This document shows positions 14,451-25,129 of a DNA stretch of 64,000 nt, piece after piece. The position numbers were made by a program, and so were the translations under genes. Source of the stretch: Geosiphon pyriformis (lineage: Eukaryota; Glomeromycota; Glomeromycetes; Archaeosporales; Geosiphonaceae); the NCBI GenBank assembly GCA_016748015.1, contig JAAOMT010000752.1, positions 318,976 to 382,975 on the forward strand. The letters are read 5' to 3'. A model generated the notes under the pieces. The model searched no databases, was not told the DNA's origin, and saw nothing but the letters and a program-made list of their open reading frames with translations. Numbering within the stretch: the stretch's first letter is position 1; each line of letters starts with the position of its first letter.

Positions 14451-15340
14451 AATTAAGTATGAGATTTAGTAATAAGTTTTTTAATTTTTAGTTATTTTTT
14501 AATAAAGTATAATAAAACAGATTTTAGTTTTGATAATATTAAATTATTAAGTAGTAAACAATAAATTGGTTTGAATTTTAGTAAGATAAATCTAAAATAA
14601 ATGAAATTATAGAAAATTGGACTAGAATTCAAAAAGTATTAAATATAATTCTTAATTTGTAATATTATCAATATGTTTTATTGAATTATGTTAATAATAA
14701 TATATTTTTTAATATAATAAGTAGAATAATTCATAATAAATTGTTAAGTATAATCAAAAATTTACCTAATGATAAGACTGTTAGTTTGTTTGGTATTATA
14801 AATAAACTTTAAAAACATTATAATAAATTTGTTTTGGGTTTTTTATTGAATTTTTTAAATATATATTTGGCTAATAATTTAATATCAAAAGCTTAAAAAG
14901 AAATTTGAATGTTAATAAATTTTAAGTTATATAATAAGAAAAAATATTGATAATACAAAACTCATTGCTTTAATTAAAATAGCTCAAAATATACTTTTTA
15001 AAATTCTCTCTAATCAGATTTTTCTTGTTTGTAATAAGTTTAATGTTTTTCATAATAATGATTCTTTGGTTTTGAAAAATATTTTAACTCAATTTTTTAT
15101 TTTTGCGGTGAGTTTAATAGTTTAGAGAAAGATCAAAAGTTGTAATTAGTTCTATAAAACATGTAAAAAACTTATAACTTAGTAAAATTAACTATTATAA
15201 AATTTAATTATTTATGTGCAAATTTGGTATCTTATTATTAAACATGATTTAAACATATGACTCAAGTTTATTTAAAAATAGAATAATAATTTAAAACAAA
15301 TTTTGTATCATCTTTGTATATATGTATATTTTAATAAATA
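14450..15340 (+). pseudogene. LINE reverse transcriptase relic, plus strand
   Basis: Translation of the plus strand gives the RT N-terminal signature IIKNLPNDKT near 14755-14780, the fingers motif KILSNQIFLVCNKFNVFHNND near 15005-15060, and a palm-like part KDQKL followed by stop-interrupted text ending KTYNLV near 15127-15185. These are the same positions and residues as in the minus-strand LINE, so this is a second, inverted copy of the family. It is broken by stops and at least one frame change. The catalytic Asp-Asp box and C-terminal half are not found; the copy seems truncated at about 15.34 kb. Confidence 0.72.
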
Positions 15341-17189
15341 AAAAATTAATTATTAAAAATCTTAACAAAAAATTTGTTAATTTGCATCAAAAAAAATTTT
15401 ATTTAAAAATTTAATTATCAAAAAAACTGTTTTCAGTCATAATACAAAATTATTTATAATTCTATTTAATGATTAAAATTAATACTTAAAATTTTTTATA
15501 AAAATTTAAACAATTTTTTGCCTAAATAAACTTATAAAGTTGTTTTATTGTTTAATTTTTTATTTTGTTATTAACGCATTTTAAATTAATATAACAAATA
15601 TATTGTAAAATTGTTTTAAACATAAATTTTTAGGAATAAATTCAAATTTATTGTAGTTTTTAATGATAAAATTAATTAGTAATTTTTAATTTTTTTAATT
15701 TTTTTAAAAAATCTTTGTTTAAAAGACAATTTTATAATTCGATAATACAGTTGTTAAAAAAAATTAACAAAAAGTGTTAAAAAACATACAAAGTATATTA
15801 TCTATGTATATTATTCATAAAATTCAAAAGTTCCAGCTCAAAAAATTTAATTCTATGTTTTATATATAATAATCAACATTAAAAAATTAAATTTGTAATT
15901 TATATATAAAGTTTCATTATTTATTCATATATATTTTAATTCATTTGATAGCCACTATTAATTAAATTATATAGTAAACATGTTTAAAGCATGTAACATT
16001 TTAAATTATTTGTAAAAATTCATTAACCCACTTTTTCAATTAGAAAATTCACATTTTATCGAATCATACATTAAATGTGAAAATTCTGATGATTATTAGA
16101 AAAACTAATACATTCCGTTTTAATAGAATGTATGTTAAAATATTGCATATGAAAAATCTAAATTTAAAATTTCTAATAAAAACTTCTTTCATAATATTGG
16201 AAATTCGTATATTTTTATATGTATGCGAATTTGAGTTATATATATTTTAATCAAATGTAAATTTTAGAAATTAAAATCTAAAAAATTAGCTTAATTGATT
16301 GCTTTTTTTAAAAAATTCGTTAGAATTTCAAATAATTAAATTATTACATTATAAGTATTGTTTATATAATTTCTTCTCATATTTTTAAAATTTATGTTTT
16401 TTCAATTTAAAACTTACTAACCTTTTTCATATTTGTTTTCGAATATATTGATAAAAAAATGCTTATCCTATGATCAGTTATTTTCGATTATTTATAGATC
16501 TGATTTCGAAAATTGATTTATATATTAATTAGTCATTTTATAAGAAATTAAATATATATATGGATATTTAATTTATAACATAAAGCTTATCTTAATTAAT
16601 ATATAAAGTTTAGTTCTCGAGAATTTTTGTTAATATCTTTAAAAAAACATTTTAATTTGAAATTTTTATTATAAAATAAAAATTAATTTATTAATTCTAA
16701 AAATTTTTAATAAGGTAAAGATTTTCATCACGATTCAACTTTCAATTTGAACCGCTTTTGAAAATAACCTTTTTTTATTATAGTTCTTTTGAAAATAAAA
16801 CATTCTTAGATATGAGGGAATACCATTTATAATAAATTGAATGTAATAAATGTTATAACTAACATAATTTAAAATGGAATAAATATAAAAGCTATTTAGA
16901 CAATATCCCTTATGAAAAGATTAACCAAGTAATAAAATTAATCGTACTTACGAATAGGAAAATAAAGATACCCGATCACGATTAGATCTATTATGCGTCG
17001 TCTAATATAAAATAAATAGTAAAATAACCATTAAAAATATTATAATGTAAATTACATAATTATATTTTAATTTCTTACCTTTAGGGAGAAACACTAATTA
17101 TTTAAAAATAGTCAAGTAAATTAATATAAAATTTTAATATACTGTATAATAATTAAATCAATAAACTAATTATGTCTAAATTAAATAAA
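15340..17189. other. Transition from AT-rich transposon block to genic DNA, no gene seen
   Basis: From about 16.0 kb CpG reappears and the texture changes to ordinary intergenic DNA. No coding region is supported. It lies downstream of the minus-strand kinase. A GTAAGT donor at about 16950-16955 (minus strand), preceded by a short open stretch, could mean an extra 3' exon of the kinase gene, but this is weak. Confidence 0.4.
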
Positions 17190-18692
17190 CTAACCTTTTG
17201 TTTCTTGAATCATTTGCAAAGTTAAAACACGACTTGTATAAACTGCTCCTGGATGAATACGAGTTGTTGTCGTTGAGTCGTCACTTTCCGCCATTTCTTT
17301 TACATATTTATCTGATTCTAGAAACTGAAGACTTACAGTTGTAGACTCTTCAGATGAAAATTCCTCATCTGGAAACCACTCCTTATATGGAGACCTCTTA
17401 ATACTAAAATATCTATACATATTCCAAAGTTTCTCCAACATCTCATAAACTTCTTCCGCAGTAGGACGATTCTCAGGATTATCATCCCAACACTTTAAAA
17501 TTATTTGGGCAATACAAGGTGGAATAAGTGGGGAGGTAATCTTAGGTCTAGCCCCATCTAAAATAGCCATTATAAGAATATGATCATGTTTACAATCATA
17601 AAAGGGAGGCTTTCCTGTTGATAATTCCCATAATAACATTCCATAACTATAAATATCACCAGCCAAAGTAAACTTTTCTCCTCTTAAAACTTCTGGTGGA
17701 ATATATGGAATCACTCCATATATCTTTTTTTCTTTCATGTCTTTTCCTGTTGTTGGGTCTGTTGTTGTTGTTCCTTCATGGTTTACTGGTTGACATAATC
17801 CGAGGTCTCCAATATTCACTTCATCTTCATTGAATTGTAGGATGTTGCCCGAGTGTAGGTCACAATGAACCATACCAAAAGAATGAATTTGTTCAAGTCC
17901 TTCAGCTATTAAATGCGCAATTATTAATTTATTAGACCAACTTGTAGAATGGAAATTTGTTGATAAATATTTTCGCATATCTCCAAATTTAGCAAAGGGC
18001 ATCACAATTCCATACTCGAGTGTTTCAGCGTTTTGCGTAATTCCATACATTGAAGAGATATAATTCATACCCTTGTTATTAATTAAAATAGCTCTTTGAA
18101 TATTTAACTATCAACGACACAGTGTAAAAAAGTAAATAAACGATAATATACAGTAAATAAATAATAGGTAAATATGAATTAATTGAATATGAATTAATAA
18201 AAAATGAATTTTAGATAAATATAAACATAGATAATAATAATTTGTTTACCTCTTTAAACACTTCTTCACTGTTCGTTTTTATAATTTTTATAGCTACTTC
18301 CGCTGTTCCTTCTCTTTTATATTTAATTTCACGATGATGTTTTATACTCATGAGATGAATCGGTCCATCAATCCATGTTGCTTTATAAATTTTACCGAAC
18401 CCTCCTCTAGCAATTTCATTGACATTCGACAAACGCTCCCATGGAATCCATTCATATTTAAGAGCTCTACCACGCTGATATTTACTCTTAGGTGGAAGAT
18501 ATATTGGATTCTTAATTATTTCATCCACTTCTTTATTGCTACTTGAAAAGTCTTGGTAAAGTTTTTCAAAAATATGAAATGGCATGCACTACAATGATTC
18601 AATCCAAATCGAATGTCCCTTTGACATTCTTCACACTCATTGCAATCATGAGATTCTAGACGAGTTATTCTTTTAATTTCTTTGTTTTCCAT
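17190..18692 (-). CDS. Protein kinase (tyrosine-kinase-like Ser/Thr type) of the AMF-expanded family
   Basis: Two exons on the minus strand: 18250-18692 and 17190-18107, intron 18108-18249. I prefer the acceptor at 18108-18109 because it keeps phase and supplies about a dozen residues usually present between the N-lobe helix and the YGIT motif. Counting from the Met at 18585 the kinase has 417 residues. The glycine loop is GGFGKIY (61-67), the ATP lysine is in VAIK (Lys100), the catalytic loop is HCDLHSGN (Asp195), and DFG is replaced by DLG (Asp213). Then come the activation-segment PPEV motif and the ENRP motif near the end of the C-lobe. An upstream Met at 18692 opens a Cys-rich ribbon (C-x2-C-x2-C, then C-x2-C) typical of this family, but it is out of frame with the kinase (see findings). 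The final codon overlaps a possible donor (AAAG, then GTTAGT), so a longer C-terminus is possible. Its substrate is unknown; cytosolic signalling is inferred. Confidence 0.85.
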
Positions 18693-21335
18693 GGTATGAA
18701 CAAGAACGGATAAAATGTAAATAGATTATTATTTGAAGAGGATTTTTTTGAAAATTTTTATTTGATAGTACGTTTAAAAAGTAATTTATTTAACCGCCGA
18801 GTTCTTATTTATATTGTTTCTCTGTGTTCACATAGTAAAAAAATCAATTTATTAATCTTAAGAAGTGGTCTTTATTCATCAAACTATGATTCGCTATAAA
18901 TTATACTAAATAGGTTTAAGTGGCTACGGTACACAAAGAAATACGCCAAACAAAGTTTCCCCATTGTCACATTGTCTTGTTACCCAAATGAGTTGTATGA
19001 TTTAATCATTGCTCGCATATCTTTATTAATCATTTTGCTTAACTTTACAGATCTGTGACTATATTCTATTAATAGGTGAATAGGAACTTGATGACTTTTA
19101 TGAACTTTAAATCTTTTTTTTTGATTTTGAGATAAAAGTAAAATACTTATTTAAAGTTTCGACTGAAGCATCAAATATTATTTTATCAAGTAGTGTGAGA
19201 GAAGTTATATCGTAAAAATGTCTATTATTAAAGTATAACATCAAAAATATTTTATTTTAAATGATAAACTTTTTTAATATTTAGAAAATCTGAAGTAAAA
19301 AAACTCAAATGTTTTGCAATTTTAAAATGGTTTTCTTTAGTTGAGAATATAATTTCTCTAAAAATATTATATATAATTAATTGCTTTTTTAATATAATTT
19401 TTAAATAATAATATTTTAATTTCTATTCCTATAAGTTTTAATTAATTTTCTTAAACTTTTTCATGTTTTGATGAAATTTCTAAAAGCTTATTCAAAATAC
19501 TTAGATTTTTAACAAATTTCAATTGCTCTATAAATCTAAAAGTATTTATAATATTATATTCAATTAAAATTTATAAATTAATAGTTTTTTATTTGAAAAT
19601 AAATCACTTAAAATTTAAATATATATATAAAAACAAATTTGACTTGTGTTGTTAAATTTTTAAATTGTTTGTAAAGATATGAACGTTATTGACATTTTTA
19701 AAAATAGTTTTAGATTTTTCAAGAATAATTTTAAAGATAAAATTATAATATTGCAATAAATATTACATGAATTGCAATTAATTAAATTTATTTAATTTAA
19801 ATTATGATTTATATAATAATTAAAATCATACTAATTGCAATCTATTAAGATGTTATCTTGATAAAAATTAAGCAAAAACTTTAATTTTTTTTTTATAACA
19901 ATTTGCCTTAAGTTGTATTATTCACAAGCTTAATGAATAAAATTTTTAGAAAAATATTTAAATACATTAGATTTTTTTTAAATAAATTTACTTTTAATTT
20001 ATAATAAACTTTTAATTGTGTAGTAACTAAGAATTAAATATAAATTAAGGCTGAAACTTTAATTAAAATAAATCAAAAAAGTTTGTTATTGTGTATTTTT
20101 ATGTTAAAATAGTATTTAAATTAATCTCTAATTTATATAATAATTTATAATTAAGCTAAAATAAAAATGGTTTTCAAAATTATTATATTTAAACCAATAA
20201 AATTTTTAGTTAAAATATAATTAATAAACTCGGAAATGTAAATATATGATATAAATTTATTATGTTTCTAATAAATGAGAATTGTTTAAAATAAATTATA
20301 TTCATATTTTTTACTCATATTAATTATAATGTTAAATCCTATTTTGGCTATAAGTAACATTTTTCTTTTAATTTTGTATAATAACAACATAATATTTGTT
20401 ATAATAAGCATTGATTAATATTTAATTACATTGTTTAATATAGACAATTCGAACTAATTGTTATCAATTTTAAAAACAAAGCAAATTATATATTAGCATA
20501 TATCTTTGCTTAATTATTTTTATTATTATCTAAACAAAAAAGTTAGACTAATAAGATAAAAATTAATTAAATTCATTTTTACTAATACTATTAATATTAT
20601 TAAAAGTTAAAAAGTTATTATTACCTGGTTGATTAAATAGCTTTTTTTCTTGTTTAATACTATATTTAAACCAAAATTAGATCTTTTTAAGTTTGTTTTC
20701 TAAACGCTGCTTGGTTTTGTTAAATTTAAATTAATTTCTAAAAACATATTAAATCGTTTGTATAAAATTTGTCTTTTAAATATTTTTAAATATTTTTATA
20801 ATATAGTTTTCTGTAATATATTACTTTGTATTTTTATTAATAATATTAAAAATGCTTTTGGAGTTTTTAGACTAATTATTAATATTAAATTAAAATCTGT
20901 TTGTTTTTAATAATATGTATTTTATGCTTGAAAAATTGTGAATATTTTTTTTTGGTTTTTAACAGTTCTTAAAAAAACAGTATTAGAATTTTTTTATTAA
21001 TAAATTAAAAAAAATTATTTAAGATCAAACTAATTAATCTTTTTTATGACTGTAAAGTCTATAACATTAATAATATAGTTGTTTAAATACATGTTTTTTT
21101 TTTAATTATATTAATTATAGTTTAATCGTACATTTAAATTACATTGTCAATATTTTTTTATATAAAAATTTTTATTATAATTTATAATATAAATTTTGAT
21201 ATTAATATAATTTTTTTATAATGATTTTTTTGTATTTGAAATTTTTGATATATGTAGTTTATTTCAAACATTTTTATTTTAGCTTAATTATAAATCATTA
21301 TATTAAATTGAAATTTTAATTAAAAATCGTAACGA
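18693..21335. other. Kinase upstream region passing into AT-rich block
   Basis: The first 300 bp or so, upstream of the kinase, have ordinary composition and presumably contain its promoter; no clear core element is visible. From about 19.0 kb the sequence becomes very AT-rich with no gene. The segment near 20940-21090 resembles 600-760 in the same orientation, a repeat I cannot name. Confidence 0.4.
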
Positions 21336-21411
21336 CCTTTATATCCCTTTTTTCCATGATTCTCACGCCATTCTCGTTGCTATCGTCGATCGGGTTGGAT
21401 TGGCCTTCGTT

Positions 21412-21570
21412 GGCGAAGGTTACTTGGGAATATTCCTGTCAACAGAGGGTTTGGGCGTACCTAGCGTCAAAAAGGCCAACGCGGATATCGATAAGCAGCT
21501 GTATTACTTGGGGTCAATAGTGCTATTTCTGATAATGGGATACAGAACACAGATTAGCTTTGTAGACCGA
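21412..21570 (+). pseudogene. LINE RT C-terminal fragment, plus orientation
   Basis: The plus strand reads GYLGIFLSTEG near 21420-21450 and YRTQISFVDRKK near 21540-21570. These are the post-palm (thumb) motifs of the same LINE family as at 3.3-10.7 kb, here in ordinary base composition. It ends at about 21570, where the fragment on the opposite strand begins. Upstream palm motifs are absent, so it is a short fragment from a rearranged copy. Confidence 0.75.
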
Positions 21571-21574
21571 AAGA

Positions 21575-22437
21575 AGTGTGAGAAATGTCTGGTATTAGTG
21601 AGTATGCCTTTCATGATTACGTCTATTTCCTCCTTAACCTCGCTCGGATCCAAAATGAGATTACCTTCGTGGATGAAATGGTCCGGAGTTACCTTCCGGA
21701 AAGGTTTCTCTAACACACTTCTGATTGTGTGTTCCCTTGTTATTTCTAAAGTGTCCCATTCGATTCTTGACAGCCTGCCTGATCTTCTCTTCCACTTTTC
21801 CTTTGGCGATCTCAATTTCTTCCACCGATCCAAGATTTCCTTCACACACGTCTTCCGGGATGCGATGCACTAAATAACCTTTGAGGTTAATAATTCCAAC
21901 TTGGGGAATCTGCAATTCTTGCTCGTACAGGGTCTTTCCCATACTTTCTTAAAGACAGCGTCGGTTACCTCTAATATACTGTTCTCAATCAATTCCCACA
22001 TTCTATTGAGGTTGCCCTTCATTTCAGCATGTTGGAATTCTGACGCGACACTTTCATACATGAGTATGGAATACCTCTTAAATTCGGTCCAAGCTTTCTC
22101 ATTTGCATTCCTGACATCGTATTTCCATTTCTCCCTGTTGGCTTTCGAACAATCCTAATTTCGATGTCTAATATTGTCCCAATTCCCACCGACATTGAGA
22201 CACTCCTATGATCCGTGTTGAAATATTCGTCAGTGCGTTGAACTATCAGATCCGTGACTACACTCCCCAGTTTTTCGGTGAGGAACACATGATCAATAAT
22301 CTTTTGAGTACCCCTAGAATTTTCCCACGTCCAATCAGATTCCGTTGTGCCTCTCTTCATTGCATTTACCAGGCCCATGTGCTTGCGCTGGCTCTTCCAT
22401 TGGATTCCTCGTTGAAATCCCCAGCAATGAATTCTTA
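21575..22437 (-). pseudogene. LINE endonuclease-linker-RT fragment, minus orientation, low mutation load
   Basis: Read from 22437 downwards, the minus strand gives the endonuclease motif AGDFNEE (about 22415-22435), NSRGTQKIIDHVF (about 22280-22320) and the catalytic TDHRSVSMSVG (about 22180-22210). The linker follows with FQHAEMKGNLNRMWELIEN, then HTIRSVLEKPFRKV and LILDPSEVKEEIDVIMKG near 21615-21740. At least three frame changes separate these pieces, yet GC content is normal and catalytic residues are kept, unlike the hypermutated copies in the left flank. The 5' end is cut at 22437, two codons past the stop of the neighbouring gene remnant. The 3' end abuts the plus-strand fragment tail to tail. 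Confidence 0.82.
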
Positions 22438-22442
22438 GTTAT

Positions 22443-24273
22443 TTATTCACTTGATTTGTTTGGCTTCCTAGATTTTTTTGGCGTATCTAATTCCGTTACG
22501 GTCCATGCATCCAGCTGAGCAGGCATAGGTGTCGCAGATCTCTCTATCATCGCCTCTGCAAGCAATGCCTGAAGAATTTGCTTCGATCGGAGCAAGAGTG
22601 CCTACAAAAAGGTGAAACATGTTTAACATGTTTACATCAGTAATCAAAACTGATTTATTATTAATTTTACCTTTACACGCAACACCAAACGGATCATATC
22701 TAGAGCGTCATGCATTCTGTCCAGGGATTTCGGAAGCCGTGCACGCCCAATTTCAGATGTAGCGAAAACGTTGCCACCAAGATAGTAGACAGTGTGTGCT
22801 TGGACTTCATAACCGACAATGTTGATTGCAACAGCGAACAATGCCTTAATACCTTCTACAAAGTTACTTGGCAATTGCTCGGAATTGTATTTATTTTTCA
22901 CAATCTTGATGGCTTGGATCAACTGATCTCGAGCAGTTTTTACTGCTTTGACAAAGTCAGTCCGAGCCTTTTCCATATCATGGACTTGAGACGGCCCGGA
23001 ATTCTCAGCGACACCTAATTCGACACCACGAACGTCATCTGGAAGGATCGAATTACACTAAAATGAATGAAATATGAATTAAAACTTAAAGAAAAAGGCG
23101 GGAAGAAAAGAAGTACAAAAAAAACCCTACCGAAAAAAGCCAATCAAAATGATCACCACATCTTCCACGACGGTTTCTCGATGCCCTAGACTCTCCCTCA
23201 CCACTAAATAAAAAACACTATAAAAAAAAATTTTTCGATTATAATTTCATTAAATATTATACTCACAAATGCAAATGCAAACCGTCCCATAGCGTATCGA
23301 AGAATGTCTTGACTAGATTGATATCCACATCACGTTCGGTCAAATTCGTTGAAAGCACGTCTGAGGAAATTACACGTCGGCTAATGGAATACATCATTTA
23401 ATCACTGTACTGAAAATAAAAAGGAAAGATTAAAATATGTTAAAGGAAACATACCACTGATCAAGCACATGAAAAATCCATTGTATTTCCTCTGCTGTGG
23501 CATTGACACCTTCTAAGTCAACCACGATTTGACTGTTGGACAGATCTTCCCTATTGTTTTTCTGTAAGCCTGACCATTCTTCCTTCAGCAGTTCTTCGAG
23601 TGTATTTTGCCTGCATTGTGGAAACGGATCCTTCATTTCCTGGAGCCTTAAAAGGAGGCCGGTAGCACCTTCAATACGCATATAGCTAGAGAGCTCTGCG
23701 AGTTGTCTTGATGAGAGCTGCAAATTATGAATAAAAATTAGAGTCTAATTTCCTTAAACGCTAAGATCCCTATACATGCAAGAGAATGCTTACTTTTCCC
23801 AATACATTGAGTAACTTCTGAACAGGACGTGATGTATCGAATCTACTACTTTGTGCAGCTTGTGACCTTTTCCCTATAACTCTCATATGCGACTCACTAA
23901 GGTACTGAACTGCCCGAAACTGGAAAGACCCCATAGAAGGAGGACGGAGATCAAGGATGAGATAATACATTGGGCTGGGAAAAAGGAGAAATGAAGAATT
24001 TATTTTAACTATCTGCACATAAAATAAGTGCAAGCAACAGCGTCACTTTATACGCACCTTAAATGTCCCAGGGGATCGTTTCGCACCGATTCAATAGCAT
24101 TTTTGATCTCCTGGAAAATTTCTGGTCCGAGTTCTGTAGAAATATCCTCTATCTCTCCAAGTTCCGCATGTTTGCTTCCTTCAGGATGGTATGAAGAGCC
24201 ACTGTTGTTTTCATCCTTGTCAAAGCCACCATGAGAACTTCCAATTGCCTGGCATTTAGCTGGCGTCCTTTTC
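22443..24273 (-). pseudogene. Seven-exon gene remnant of unknown function, 5' end broken
   Basis: Seven minus-strand exons join in phase: 24058-24273, 23794-23974, 23455-23717, 23267-23380, 23131-23203, 22671-23057 and 22443-22601 (stop TAA at 22443-22445). All use GT/AG sites. The product is helical and without signal peptide or membrane segment. It contains SSHGGFDKDENNSGSS, LILDLRPPSMGSFQFRAVQ, RFDTSRPVQKLL, GEGESRASRNRRGRCGDHFDWLF and a basic end KKSRKPNKSSE. I recognise it as a multi-copy family in these fungi but know no function. The exon that should precede 24273 (about 24345-24610, compare 26557-26843) is frameshifted, and the start of the 24273 exon lacks about 11 bp relative to the plus-strand copy, which puts a stop in frame. 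So the gene is intact 3' but broken 5'. A truncated product from an internal start cannot be excluded. Confidence 0.7.
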
Positions 24274-24610
24274 CTACAGAAAAAAAATTCAATTACCAAA
24301 AGCACAAATAATTCTCCAAGTGATTATACTTGCACTTACCAATTGTCTTTTTAGTGTTGTTTTTTTCGCAACTTCCTTATTTACCATTCGAGCCAATCTT
24401 GGATTTCAATTTTTTCAACTGTCTTCTCAAAGTTGGAGTATATTATTCTTGCCTTGTTTTTTCATGAATTAACATGTTGGGCTGATGGTTGAGTGAACGG
24501 ATTTTTTTCAGCTCTTCAAATATTGATGTTATATTTTCAGGTATAACTTTGTGTTCGGAAACATCTGAGAGCATCATGGACGGACTAATTTGGGGGTCCT
24601 TAAAATGGGG
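23810..24610 (-). repeat. Left arm of an inverted duplication
   Basis: This arm and 26557-27393 are reverse complements at high identity, including introns. Both contain the exon with SSHGGFDKDENNSGSS and part of the next exon. The match ends abruptly at 23810 (plus-strand ...GAGTAACTTCTG) against 27393. The arms are separated by about 2 kb that contains the satellite. This arm has a degraded first exon and an intact downstream part. Confidence 0.85.
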
Positions 24611-24986
24611 TCCTTAAAGCAAGGCAAGCCGGTCACGCGATTAGCAATTTTTGAAAGGAGTTTTTTAGTAAGTTTTATTAACAGAAAAAGAAATAAGAGA
24701 CCCGAAAAATTTATACTCACGCGTCTCATAGTCAAACACTTCCAGAAAAACTTTTGCACGCACCGCATTTACAAATCATGTGCATCAATGATCTGCACTT
24801 AGTCACAGCTTCATTTTTTTGGGGTGTCACAAATTATGACGTCATTCACAAAATAACTGATTTAAAAAACAACATAGATTTGTTCGACATCAGTTATTGT
24901 TGTTTTGCACAACTGTTTTCTTATTCACTGCACAACCACACAACACCTGCTCGAGCAGCAACGAAATCTCTAACTTTTCTTCAATC

Positions 24987-25066
24987 ATGTCAGATGACAA
25001 AGAGGCAAGCACGCTATCTCACCTTTTTACCTACACAAACAACCCTGTGACTGTTGCTCAAATGTA
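24987..25066 (+). other. Possible first coding exon of the plus-strand gene copy
   Basis: An ATG at 24987 opens a short frame beginning MSDDKEASTLSHLFTYTNNP and closing after a few more codons. It points toward the satellite and the plus-strand gene remnant beyond it. No well-placed donor was found; using the GTAATT at 25064 with the next AG would give an intron of only about 21 bp. Kept as a candidate only because the residue composition looks coding and the sequence is not transposon-like. Confidence 0.25.
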
Positions 25067-25129
25067 ATTACTTTGGTTTTGTAGGATATTTCCGTTTGCA
25101 GAAGTACGGTGCATCAGGTCAGTTTCATG

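Noticed and set aside
21412-22437. Twin-priming inversion of a LINE
   Set aside because: Twin priming inverts the 5' part so that the 5' ends of both segments meet; here the downstream ends meet.
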